A stretch of 64,000 bases of DNA, taken from positions 3,534,001 to 3,598,000 of the forward strand of contig NZ_CP091138.1 of NCBI RefSeq assembly GCF_021582875.1, given 5' to 3'. This document shows, piece by piece, positions 46,937-54,753 of the stretch. Both the position numbers and the translations under genes were made by a program. This DNA is from Microbacterium sp. KUDC0406 (GTDB lineage: Bacteria; Actinomycetota; Actinomycetes; Actinomycetales; Microbacteriaceae). Numbering within the stretch: position 1 is the first letter of the stretch; every line of letters begins with the position of its first letter. Under the pieces are notes generated by a model that was not told the DNA's origin, made no database searches, and saw only the letters and a program-made list of their open reading frames with translations.

Positions 46937-46948
46937 TACCCTGGAGTC
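46937..46948 (+). promoter_or_regulatory. Leaderless -10 element
   Basis: TACCCT is followed by 6 bases and the GTG at 46949. Confidence 0.5.
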
Positions 46949-47452
46949 GTGACAGATTACGCGGTCCGCTCGGCGCGCAGCGGCGACATCCTCGGCATCC
47001 ACCGTCTGCTCGAGCCGCTCGTCGACCAGCGCATCCTGCTGGGCAAGGACCTCGCCGTGCTCTACGGCGCGGTGCAGGAGTTCGTCGTAGCCGAGGCCGA
47101 CGGCGAACTGATCGGATGCGGCGCACTGCACGTGATGTGGGAGGACCTCGGCGAGATCCGCACCCTGCTCGTCCGCGACGACTGGCTGCACCACGGCATC
47201 GGCAGGGGAATCGTCGAGCAGCTCGAGCAGAACGCGCGCGCTCTCGGCCTGTCGCGGCTGTTCTGCCTCACCTTCGAGACGGACTTCTTCATCCGCCGCG
47301 GCTTCGCGCCGATCGGTGAGCAGGTCGTCGATGCCGACGTGTACTCCCAGCTGCTGCGTTCGGGCGACGCCGGCGTCGAGGAGTTCCTCGATCTCGCGCA
47401 CGTGAAGCCCAACACGCTCGGCAACACTCGGATGCTCAAGAGGCTCAATTAG
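46949..47452 (+). CDS. GNAT acetyltransferase, amino-acid N-acetyltransferase (ArgA-like)
   Basis: 167 residues. The GNAT acetyl-CoA site is EIRTLLVRDDWLHHGIGRGIVEQLEQNA, here RTLLVRDDW and HHGIGRGIVE (the R/Q-x-x-G-x-G/A motif). The start VRSARSGDILGIHRLLEPLVDQRILL and FCLTFETDFFIRRGFAPI match the short actinobacterial N-acetylglutamate synthase (Rv2747 type), which makes N-acetylglutamate for arginine synthesis. The assignment is by pattern; other GNATs are possible. Confidence 0.75.
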   Translation: MTDYAVRSARSGDILGIHRLLEPLVDQRILLGKDLAVLYGAVQEFVVAEADGELIGCGALHVMWEDLGEIRTLLVRDDWLHHGIGRGIVEQLEQNARALGLSRLFCLTFETDFFIRRGFAPIGEQVVDADVYSQLLRSGDAGVEEFLDLAHVKPNTLGNTRMLKRLN

Positions 47453-47461
47453 CCTGGAGGC
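47450..47461 (+). promoter_or_regulatory. Leaderless -10 overlapping the previous stop codon
   Basis: TAGCCT begins with the TAG stop of the GNAT gene and is followed by 6 bases and ATG 47462. Confidence 0.5.
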
Positions 47462-48370
47462 ATGAGCCCTCGTCACTCCGCCGCCGTGTACCGCCGGCGA
47501 CGACTCGTCGTCATCACGCTGGCGGTCGTGCTGGTCGCGGCGATCGGCGGGGGAGTCTGGCTCGCCGTCGCCCAGCCGTGGTCGGAGCAGACGAACGCGA
47601 CGGCGACGCGCACACCGGCGCCGTCGACGTCCGCGACCACGGACGAGTCCCCGTCGCCCACGCCCACCGAGGTCGCGCCGAAGGTCGAGCCCACGCCGGA
47701 AGACACGCCCGTGATGGTCGCGTGTTCCGCGGCGGACGTCACCGTCGAGGCTGTCACGGACGCCAGCACCTACGCCGCGGGCAAGAACCCGAAGCTCTCC
47801 ATCCGCCTGAAGAACACCGGTGCGAATGACTGCACGATCAATGTCGGCTCTACCACGCAGAAGTTCACGGTGTCCAGCGGCAGCGACGTGTGGTGGCGGT
47901 CGACGGACTGCCAGAAGAACCCCAGCGACATGATCGTCACTCTGAAGGCCGGGCAGTCCGTGGACAGCGTGCAGCCGGTGGTCTGGGACCGCACGCGGTC
48001 GTCGGTGAAGACCTGCGGCGACAAGAATCGCCCGCATGCCCCGGGCGGCGGAGCCTCGTACCACGTATCGGTGTCGATCGGCGGATTCGACAGTGCGCAG
48101 TCCCAGCAGATCCTGCTCTACCGAGCAGCGCCGCGACTCGGCGGAGAAACTCAGCCGGATGGGGTGACGAGGTCCCATGTTTGGGATACCATTAACCGTG
48201 GTCTTGAGGTTCATTCAAGCCGGACATGCCATCCCCAGTGGCGTCGATATAAGTGTCCCCAGCGCTTCGACATCGGCTTGATCAAGACCGCGAGGGCCCT
48301 CTCGAGTACCCCAGTCCCCAATGGAGGATTCGAGAGGGCCCCATCTTTTCCCTCCCGCCGCCGCCCATAA
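47462..48370 (+). CDS. Membrane-anchored or secreted protein with Thr/Pro linker; 3' end doubtful
   Basis: 302 residues as read. One N-terminal helix (VVITLAVVLVAAIGGGVWLAV), a Thr/Ser/Pro-rich linker (about 40-80), then a beta-rich domain with a CSAADVTVEAVTDAS start and four cysteines, much like small actinobacterial DUF4232-type extracellular proteins. The natural end should be near QSQQILLYR (about residue 225). The remaining 75 residues are Arg/Pro-rich, differ in composition and contain the terminator at 48294-48349. An indel near 48120 probably removed the true stop. Confidence 0.65.
   Translation: MSPRHSAAVYRRRRLVVITLAVVLVAAIGGGVWLAVAQPWSEQTNATATRTPAPSTSATTDESPSPTPTEVAPKVEPTPEDTPVMVACSAADVTVEAVTDASTYAAGKNPKLSIRLKNTGANDCTINVGSTTQKFTVSSGSDVWWRSTDCQKNPSDMIVTLKAGQSVDSVQPVVWDRTRSSVKTCGDKNRPHAPGGGASYHVSVSIGGFDSAQSQQILLYRAAPRLGGETQPDGVTRSHVWDTINRGLEVHSSRTCHPQWRRYKCPQRFDIGLIKTARALSSTPVPNGGFERAPSFPSRRRP
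48294..48349 (+). terminator. Rho-independent terminator
   Basis: GGGCCCTCTCGA (48294-48305) pairs perfectly with TCGAGAGGGCCC (48330-48341), followed by CATCTTTT. The 110 bases before it are AT-richer than average. Confidence 0.7.
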
Positions 48371-48379
48371 GCTGGGTGC
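48368..48379 (+). promoter_or_regulatory. Leaderless -10 element
   Basis: TAAGCT is followed by 6 bases and ATG 48380. Confidence 0.5.
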
Positions 48380-48784
48380 ATGGCGAAGAAGGGTCGGAAG
48401 AAGCCGGCGCCCGAGGAGTTCCGCTCCGAGGCGCTGGCGCAGGCGCTCGAGAAGCAGGACATGGCCGCGGTGGCCCTGGCGCTGCGCAACGGGACGACGA
48501 TCGTGCCGCTGATCCGGCCGGGCGCCAGGGACAACCCGCTCGACGGCGGCGAGGTGTGGACCTATCGTGACGCAGGCACCGGCGAGATCGCGCTGCTGCT
48601 GTTCAGCGACGCCCGCAACAAGCCGGCCAACCTGCCGCCCGGCGTCGGCATCTACTCGGCCGCCTGGCTGAAGGCGTTCCTCACCACGCACCGTGAGCGC
48701 ATCACGACGGTGTTCCTCGACATCGCCGGCCCGCATCCGATGCAGGCGCCGCCGGACGAGCTGCTCAAGGCCCTGAACGCGTGA
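48380..48784 (+). CDS. SseB-like small protein
   Basis: 134 residues. A Lys-rich start (MAKKGRKKPAPEEF), then SEALAQALEKQDMAAVALALRNGTTIVPLI and EIALLLFSDARNKPANLPPG, in the pattern of the SseB N-terminal domain (a beta/alpha fold that appears in proteins of unknown role, originally from type III secretion enhancers). No partner is obvious; it is convergent with radA. Confidence 0.65.
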   Translation: MAKKGRKKPAPEEFRSEALAQALEKQDMAAVALALRNGTTIVPLIRPGARDNPLDGGEVWTYRDAGTGEIALLLFSDARNKPANLPPGVGIYSAAWLKAFLTTHRERITTVFLDIAGPHPMQAPPDELLKALNA

Positions 48785-48853
48785 CCCTTCGACAGGCTCA
48801 GGGACCCACAGGTCGCTGAGCCTGTCTTGGGTCGCTGAGCTTGTCGAAGCGCG
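48784..48853. repeat. Family B repeat group
   Basis: CCCTTCGACAGGCTCAGGGA is followed by two inverted, slightly diverged copies (GCTGAGCCTGTC and GCTGAGCTTGTCGAAGCG). They lie between the convergent SseB-like and radA genes. Confidence 0.75.
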
Positions 48854-48855
48854 GC

Positions 48856-50222
48856 TCAGAACGCGGGGATCTCGTCCTCGCTCCGACGGGATGCCGCGCG
48901 CGACCGGACATCGGTCAGCGCGGCGCGCAGGGACTTCGAGCGGTCGTCGATGACCTGCTCGTAGCCGAGGCGCGCGGCCTCGGCGCGCCGCTGCGCGGCC
49001 TGCGTCACCGGTCGCACCTCGCCGGCGAGCGAGAGCTCGCCCACAGCCGCGACCGTCCGAGGAACGGAGAACGGCTGGATCGAGCCGGCCACGGCGATCG
49101 CGATCGCGAGATCCGCCGCCGGCTCGGTGAAGCGGACGCCGCCCACCGTGGACACGTACACATCGACCTCGCCCGTCTTGATGCCCGCGCGACGCTCCAG
49201 GATCGCCAGCACCATCGCCACGCGCGAGGAATCGAGGCCGTGCACCACGCGCCGCGGGTTCGGTCCCTTCGCGGCGATGGTCAGAGCCTGCACCTCGACC
49301 GGGAGCGCACGTCGCCCCTCGAGCGAGATCGCGACGCAGGTGCCGGGCTCCGCGGCGCCCTGCGACAGGAAGAGCCCGCTCGGATCGGGCACCTCGGCGA
49401 TGCCGCTGCCGGTCATCTCGAAGCAGCCGACCTCGTCTGTCGGACCGAATCGGTTCTTCAGCGCGCGGATGAACCGCAGCGACGTCTGCCGGTCGCCCTC
49501 GAAGTGGCACACGACGTCGACGAGGTGCTCCAGCATCCGCTGGCCGGCGACCTGACCGTCTTTCGTGACGTGCCCGACGATGACGATCGGCAGGTCGCGC
49601 TCCTTGGCGACGCGGATGAGCGTGGACGCGACCTCGCGCACCTGCCCGGGCATGCCGGCGGCGCCGTCGGACAGTGACGACGACACGGTCTGCACCGAGT
49701 CGACGATGACCAGCTGCGGCTGGACCTCGTCGATGTGGCCGAGGATCGTGGCCAGGTCGGTCTCGCTGGCCAGGTACAGCTCGTCGTGCAGTGCGCCGGT
49801 GCGCTCGGCGCGCAGCCGCACCTGCGCCGCGGACTCCTCGGCGCTCGCGTACAGCACGCGTCGGCCGCTGCGGGCGGCGCGGGCGGCGACCTCGAGCAGC
49901 AGTGTCGACTTGCCGACGCCCGGCTCGCCGCTGAGCAGGATCGCGGCACCCGGCACGATGCCGCCGCCGAGCACCCGGTCGAACTCGCCGACGCCGCTGG
50001 ACCGGCGCGGGGCATCCGTCGTGGTGATCTGCGTGATCGGGCGCGCGGCGCGCGCCGCTGCCGGCGCCACGGCGTCGATCCGGCGCAGGATGCCGGTCTG
50101 CGCGGCCTGCTCGATCACGGTGCCCCACTGCTGGCACTCCCCGCAGCGGCCCACCCACTTCGCCGTCGTCCACCCGCACTCGGTGCACGCGAAAGCGGGG
50201 GAGCGGAGCGCTTGGATGCCAT
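48856..50222 (-). CDS. radA: DNA repair protein RadA (Sms), frameshifted at the start
   Basis: 455 residues after repair. Zinc ribbon CTECGWTTAKWVGRCGEC (CxxC...CxxC), Walker A GEPGVGKST, the RadA-specific KNRFG and a C-terminal Lon-like domain (AADLAIAIAVAGS, GELSLAGEVRPV). It is a DnaB-like branch-migration helicase in recombinational repair. ATG 50222 (MASKRSAP...) is in another frame; one more base in the G5 run 50197-50201 joins it to PAFACTEC. A leaderless TAGCCT (plus strand AGGCTA 50229-50234) is 6 bases upstream and supports this start. Confidence 0.93.
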
Positions 50223-50271
50223 GTCGCAAGGCTATCCGGGGGAGCGGACACGGTGTGCTCGCGGCATCAGG

Positions 50272-50380
50272 GTCGTTGAGCGAGCGGAGCCAGAAACGCA
50301 GCCTTCTGGTCGTTGAGCGAGCGGAGCGAGTCGAAACGCAGCTTCTTGGTCGTTGAGCGAGCGGAGCGAGTCGAAACGTG
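50272..50380. repeat. Three tandem family A repeats upstream of radA
   Basis: GGTCGTTGAGCGAGCGGAGC occurs three times at about 51-57-base intervals, each ending with CGAAACG or AGAAACGC. They lie within the 578-base gap 50223-50800. Confidence 0.85.
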
Positions 50381-50427
50381 GTGAGCCGATCTGCGGTCGG
50401 GGGCGGTCCGGGGGAGCGAGTCCGTGG

Positions 50428-50545
50428 AGCGGGACGGGATGATCCGTTCGCTCTCGCGGTGGGATCCTCCGCCAGGAAGGCCGGGCAAGCCCGTCCCTCC
50501 TGGCGGCCCCTCCCAGGGTTCGCTCCGGGATCATCCCGTCCCGCT
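50428..50545. repeat. Nested long inverted repeats in the radA-sigma gap
   Basis: Outer arms AGCGGGACGGGATGATCC (50428-50445) and GGATCATCCCGTCCCGCT (50528-50545) are exact complements. Inner arms CCGCCAGGA (50469-50477) and TCCTGGCGG (50498-50506) also match. The remaining gap up to 50800 holds no recognised gene. Short open frames there run through repeats and are not supported. Confidence 0.7.
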
Positions 50546-50800
50546 GATGCTTCGGGGAAGGGCACGGCATCTGAGGGGGAGGTATGGGCGTGGCGTTTCT
50601 GGAGTCGGTGTCTTCGTGCCGGCTGACGCTCGTCGTGTGCTCAACTTCGCATGTCGCGGGCGACACGCCGGGGCGGCCGGCATCCGGCATCCGTGCGGGG
50701 GTGGTGCTGTGGCATCTGAATTCAGGCGCGCGAGCAACGTGAGATCTGGCGGTTTCGAAACCTGTGCAACGATTCGGGGAGATCCGGGAATGACTGGGGT

Positions 50801-51382
50801 ATGAACGACACCGAACTCGATGAACTGCTCGCGCGGGCGGCGCGGCCGCTGCCGATCGCGGCCGACAACCTCGCGGCATCCGTTGCGGACGATGTCGCAC
50901 GAGGAGCGCGATCGAGGCGTCGCCGACGCTGGCTCATCCCGGCGCTGATCGCGGGGGCGTTCGCGCTGACCGCCGGCGCGAGCCTCACAGCGATCCAGCT
51001 CGCGCAGTGGCAGGGCGTGTCCATGCCCGAGGGGAACGTGCGCAGCACGGTGCCGATCCCGTTGGAATGGGTGACCGAGGACGGGCACGCCGAGCGGTGC
51101 GGTGCGTGGATCGAGCTCAGCGACCCCGGGCCTGGCGACCGGACGGCGCTGGACGACGCGATCCGCGCCCACGACTGGTCGGGCTTCGGCCAGCGACTGT
51201 ACGACACGGGCGATCCGGTCGCCGACGACCCCGGCGGGGAAGGCCGGACCGCGTCGCGGCTCGAGCCGGAACTGCGCGCGTTCGCCGAGCAGACGATCCC
51301 CGGGGTCCGCTGGATGGAAGACGATGCCGGTCGCACCGCGGTCACCGCGTACGGATTCCGCTGCGCTCCGGACGTGCCGTGA
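50801..51382 (+). CDS. Membrane-anchored anti-sigma-like protein
   Basis: 193 residues. The N-terminal 35 residues are acidic then basic (LDELLARAARPLP ... GARSRRRRRW), followed by a single hydrophobic helix (LIPALIAGAFALTAGASL) and an extracytoplasmic domain with two cysteines (ERCGAW, GFRCAPD). The gene overlaps a sigma factor gene, so an anti-sigma role is plausible, but no ZAS zinc motif (HxxxCxxC) is seen. Confidence 0.6.
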   Translation: MNDTELDELLARAARPLPIAADNLAASVADDVARGARSRRRRRWLIPALIAGAFALTAGASLTAIQLAQWQGVSMPEGNVRSTVPIPLEWVTEDGHAERCGAWIELSDPGPGDRTALDDAIRAHDWSGFGQRLYDTGDPVADDPGGEGRTASRLEPELRAFAEQTIPGVRWMEDDAGRTAVTAYGFRCAPDVP

Positions 51383-51903
51383 ACGACGACGTCCTGCGCT
51401 CTCGCGTCGCCGTCGCGGCGCGCGCACACGCCCCAGCCCTGCTCGCCTCGCTCAGCCGTCGCGTCGACCAGCCGCAGGACGCCGCTGACCTGCTCTCCGA
51501 GACCCTGCTGATCGTCTGGCGGAAGGCCGAGCGGATGCCGGCATCCGAAGACGAGATCCGCCCGTGGATGTTCGGGATCGCGCAGCACGTCCTGCAGCAC
51601 CACTGGCGCAGCCGCGCCCGGCGCAGCGCGATCGTCGAACGGCTGCGTGAGCAGCTGATGCCCGAATCGGGCTTCGCGGAAGGACCGGACTTCGATGATC
51701 TGCACGCGGCGCTCCGCACCCTCGATCCGGTCGACCGCGAGATCATCGCGCTGGTGCACTGGGACGGATTCTCGCTCGCTGAGGTCGCCGGCATCCTGCG
51801 GATGAAGGAGAGCACGGTCCGCAGCCGGCACCACCGTGCCCGTGCGCGCCTGCGCGGCATCCTCACGCGCGAGCCGGTCGTACACGACGGGGCTCACGCA
51901 TGA
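51379..51903 (+). CDS. ECF-type RNA polymerase sigma factor
   Basis: 174 residues from a GTG that overlaps the previous stop (GTGA). Region 2 holds DAADLLSETLLIVWRKAERMP and RPWMFGIAQHVLQHHWRSR; region 4 holds DPVDREIIALVHWDGFSLAEVAG, then MKESTVRSRHHRARARL as the -35-binding helix. The order membrane protein-sigma is the reverse of the common one, but coupling is tight. The stress signal and regulon are unknown. Confidence 0.85.
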   Translation: MNDDVLRSRVAVAARAHAPALLASLSRRVDQPQDAADLLSETLLIVWRKAERMPASEDEIRPWMFGIAQHVLQHHWRSRARRSAIVERLREQLMPESGFAEGPDFDDLHAALRTLDPVDREIIALVHWDGFSLAEVAGILRMKESTVRSRHHRARARLRGILTREPVVHDGAHA

Positions 51904-52010
51904 GGTGCTTCTGTCCCTGACTTCCGCGCGAACCCCTGACCTCTGCATGAGACCCCTGTTCTGCGCGCGTGTCTCACGCAGAAGTCGGGGGCTGGCGGGA
52001 ATCTCGCCGC

Positions 52011-52070
52011 CGGATGCCGGATGCCGGATGCCGGATGCCGGATGCCGGATGCCGGATGCCGGATGCCGGA
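52011..52070. repeat. Tandem 7-bp repeat (CGGATGC)n
   Basis: Eight perfect CGGATGC units (52011-52066) plus a partial one. Because 7 is not a multiple of 3, a change in copy number would shift any frame through it. It lies 89 bases before the P450 start. Confidence 0.95.
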
Positions 52071-52158
52071 CGGCGCACCGTGGTCGCGAACCCACGTGGC
52101 GCGGATTCTCACGGGGCGGACGCTGGCGCGCCGGCGCCTGCGCGGGGATAGTGGGGGC

Positions 52159-53202
52159 ATGAGCGGAGCGATCAGGCTGGGTCGGCATGCGGACGTGGTG
52201 GCGGCGGCGACCGACCCGACGCGATTCTCGAGTCGCACCTCGACCCATCTGCACGTGCCCAACGGGATGGACGGCGCCGAGCATGCGGCGTTCCGTGCGG
52301 TCATCGACCGGTATCTGACGCCCCAGGCGGTCGCGGAGCTCGAGCCGATGCTCGCGGGCGTCGCCCGCGACGCGGCGCAGGAGCTGGAGCGGGGGACGCC
52401 GGTGGAGATCGTCGGCGAGTTCGGCGAGGTCTTCGCCGTGCGCGCACAGTGCCGCTGGCTCGGCTGGCCGGACGCCGTCGAGGACGAGCTGCGGATGTGG
52501 ATGGAGGAGAACTACGCCGCCGCGCGGCATCCCGATCCGGAACGCAACGCGTCCGTCGCCGCCGCGTTCGACGACATCGTCCGGCACGAGCTGCACCGGG
52601 CGGGACCGGGCACGGTCACCGCCCGCCTCGCTGCCGAGCGGGTCGGCGTGCGGCCGCTGACCGAGCCCGAGATCATCTCGATCCTGCGCAACTGGACCGC
52701 GGGCGACCTGGGCTCGCTCGCCCGCTGCGTCGGCGTCGTCGTGCGCCGTCTCGCCGACCGCCCTGCGCTGCAGCAGCGGATGCGGGTCATCGGCGACGAC
52801 CGGGACCGGAGAGCCGAGTTCGACGCGATTCTGGACGAATGCCTGCGCATCGAGGACCCCTTCGTCACGAACCGCCGCATCACCACCTGTCCGGTGACCA
52901 CCCTCGGCGGCCAGGACATCCCGCAGGGCACGGCGGTGCTGCTGGACTGGGGAGCTGCGAATCTCGACCCTGCCGTGTTCTCCGAGGACTTCGACCCGGT
53001 CGCCCATGCGGACGACAACCTGGTCTTCGGGATCGGCCCGCACGTGTGTCCGGGACGAGACCTGTCGCTCGCCGAACTGCACGCCGCGATCGTCGAGCTG
53101 CTGCGCGTCACGACGTCGATCGAGCTCGCGCCGGAGCATCCGCCTGTTCCGCACGACCCGCCGATCGGAGGCTGGCGCAGCGTGCACGTCGTGCTGCGCT
53201 GA
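52159..53202 (+). CDS. Cytochrome P450
   Basis: 347 residues, short for a P450 but complete at the heme end. Heme-binding FGIGPHVCPG (Cys ligand), the ExxR in DECLRIED, and the I-helix in NWTAGDLGSLARCVG. The I-helix lacks the usual acid-alcohol pair (the AG-x-D/E-T position is A-G-D-L-G-S), which hints at unusual oxygen activation or peroxide use. The substrate is unknown; no ferredoxin or reductase is nearby. The open frame extends upstream through the 7-bp repeat, but ATG 52159 gives the natural start. Confidence 0.88.
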   Translation: MSGAIRLGRHADVVAAATDPTRFSSRTSTHLHVPNGMDGAEHAAFRAVIDRYLTPQAVAELEPMLAGVARDAAQELERGTPVEIVGEFGEVFAVRAQCRWLGWPDAVEDELRMWMEENYAAARHPDPERNASVAAAFDDIVRHELHRAGPGTVTARLAAERVGVRPLTEPEIISILRNWTAGDLGSLARCVGVVVRRLADRPALQQRMRVIGDDRDRRAEFDAILDECLRIEDPFVTNRRITTCPVTTLGGQDIPQGTAVLLDWGAANLDPAVFSEDFDPVAHADDNLVFGIGPHVCPGRDLSLAELHAAIVELLRVTTSIELAPEHPPVPHDPPIGGWRSVHVVLR

Positions 53203-53217
53203 CGGCTCGCCACCGCT

Positions 53218-53322
53218 CGTTGAGCAAGCGGAGCGAGACGAAACGTGGTGAGGCGTCTGGCGGACCTGACTGCGTTTCGTCTCGGTCGCTCCGCTCCCGC
53301 GCTCAACGACCGGGGGTGCGGC
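53218..53322. repeat. Family A inverted pair between P450 and narK
   Basis: CGTTGAGCAAGCGGAGCGAG ... AAACG is followed by an inverted copy GCGTTTCGTCTCGGTCGCTC ... GCTCAACGACC. It separates convergent genes and probably serves as a terminator. Confidence 0.75.
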
Positions 53323-53323
53323 G

Positions 53324-54547
53324 CTACTTCTTCTTGCCGACGTCGCGCAGCATGCCGGCGACGACCAGCGCGAACGCCCCGACCAGCACCAGGAACCACA
53401 GCCCCAGCTGGTACGAGTTCGTCTCGGCGTGGTACGTCGCGCCCATGAGCAGTGGCGGGAAGTACCCGCCGAGGCCTCCTGCCGCAGCGACCACGCCGCT
53501 GACCGCGCCGACCTTGTCCTTCGGGGTGGACGGTCCGATCCAGGCGAACACCGCGCCCATGCCGAGGCCCATCGCGGCCGCCATCATGATGAACGTGACG
53601 CCGGTGACGATGCCCTCGGGCGGCTGCTGACCCACGACGTACGCGAGCGTCACGATGCCGCCCAGCGAGATCAGCGCGATCACCTTCGGCCCGAACCGGT
53701 CGGCCAGCACACCGCCGATCGGCCGCGCGATCACCGCGGCGACAGCGAACAGTGCGGTGCGCGTCCCGGCGCCGACCACGTCGACCTCGTCGGGGTAGAT
53801 CGTGGTGAGGTACTTCGGCAGGAAGGTCGAGAACGCGACGAACCCGCCGAACACGATCCCGTACAGGAACGACATCTCCCACGTCACCGGCAGCTTCAGG
53901 GCTCCGATCACCTTCGGGATGAGCTTGGCGTCGTTCGCCTGCCAGACCGGCGACTCGCGCAGGAAGAACCAGCTCAGCGCCGCCATGACCAGCAGCAGGG
54001 CGGCGATGAGCAGGTGCGTGGGGAAGTAGCCGATCGACTCCGCCAGCCGCGGCGTGAAGAACGCCGACACCGCGGTGCCGATCATGCCCATGCCGAACAC
54101 ACCGTTCGCGAACCCGCGCCGCTCCGGCGGGAACCATGCGCTCGAGAACGGCACGCCGACGGCGAAGATCGTGCCGGCGACGCCGAGGTAGAACCCGGCG
54201 AGAAGCAGCAGCGGAAAGCTCCTGATCGATCCGGCCAGCGCTACCAGCAGCACCGCGGGGATCGAGACGAGCAGCACGAAGGTGAACATCTTCCGGCCGC
54301 CGAATCGGTCGGTCATGGCGCCGACGACGATGCGTCCCAGCGCGCCGACCAGCACAGGAGTGGCGAGCATGAGCGAGATCTGTCCCTCGTCCAGGCCCAT
54401 CTCCGTGGCGTAGGTCTTCTGCAGCGGGGCGATCGCCATCCACGCCCAGAAGCCGACCGTCGAGGCCAGCGTGGCGAGGATCACCTGGCCGAGTCCGCCT
54501 TTGAGTGATGCTTCGGTGGACGGCATCACCGTGGATTGCGCGCTCAT
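53324..54547 (-). CDS. narK: Nitrate/nitrite transporter (MFS, NarK type)
   Basis: 407 residues with 12 helices. The NNP-family motifs are GVAGTIFAVGVPFSSAWFP (nitrate signature 1 region), FGMGMIGTAVSAFFTP and GVVAAAGGLGGYFPPLLMG (signature 2, in pieces). It exports nitrite or exchanges it for nitrate at the inner membrane. ATG 54547 is chosen because the preceding stretch lacks coding character. It is divergent from narG, the typical partner. Confidence 0.93.
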   Translation of the reverse strand: MSAQSTVMPSTEASLKGGLGQVILATLASTVGFWAWMAIAPLQKTYATEMGLDEGQISLMLATPVLVGALGRIVVGAMTDRFGGRKMFTFVLLVSIPAVLLVALAGSIRSFPLLLLAGFYLGVAGTIFAVGVPFSSAWFPPERRGFANGVFGMGMIGTAVSAFFTPRLAESIGYFPTHLLIAALLLVMAALSWFFLRESPVWQANDAKLIPKVIGALKLPVTWEMSFLYGIVFGGFVAFSTFLPKYLTTIYPDEVDVVGAGTRTALFAVAAVIARPIGGVLADRFGPKVIALISLGGIVTLAYVVGQQPPEGIVTGVTFIMMAAAMGLGMGAVFAWIGPSTPKDKVGAVSGVVAAAGGLGGYFPPLLMGATYHAETNSYQLGLWFLVLVGAFALVVAGMLRDVGKKK

Positions 54548-54688
54548 CGAGGAGTCCCTTCCCGAGGTCTTGTGCCAGAGAGTAGCGGGGCGCGCCCGCG
54601 CGCACCACCCGTTCCGCCGTGTCAAACCCGGCCCCGCACCGGACCCCGCACACGGAATGCTCGTCCGATGAATAAACACGGCGTGCCC

Positions 54689-54717
54689 TTGTCACGGTCC
54701 GGGGCCACGGGCAGGAT
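54689..54717 (+). promoter_or_regulatory. Possible narG promoter
   Basis: TTGTCA (54689-54694) and CAGGAT (54712-54717) are 17 bases apart, ahead of GGAAGGAG and ATG 54754. The -10 is weak; no clear FNR box is seen in the 206-base divergent region. Confidence 0.3.
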
Positions 54718-54753
54718 GCTGAGTAGAACGTGACCTCCCGGGAAGGAGCAGCG

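Noticed and set aside
48160-48293. tRNA or SRP-like RNA in the AT-richer stretch
   Set aside because: GGTTCATTC resembles a T-loop but no acceptor or anticodon stems can be drawn, and no SRP core motif is seen.
50424-50804. 126-codon open frame in the radA-sigma gap
   Set aside because: It crosses nested inverted repeats, has no family resemblance and no convincing start.
52011-52070. Possible CRISPR array
   Set aside because: The units are 7 bp with no spacers and no cas genes are present.
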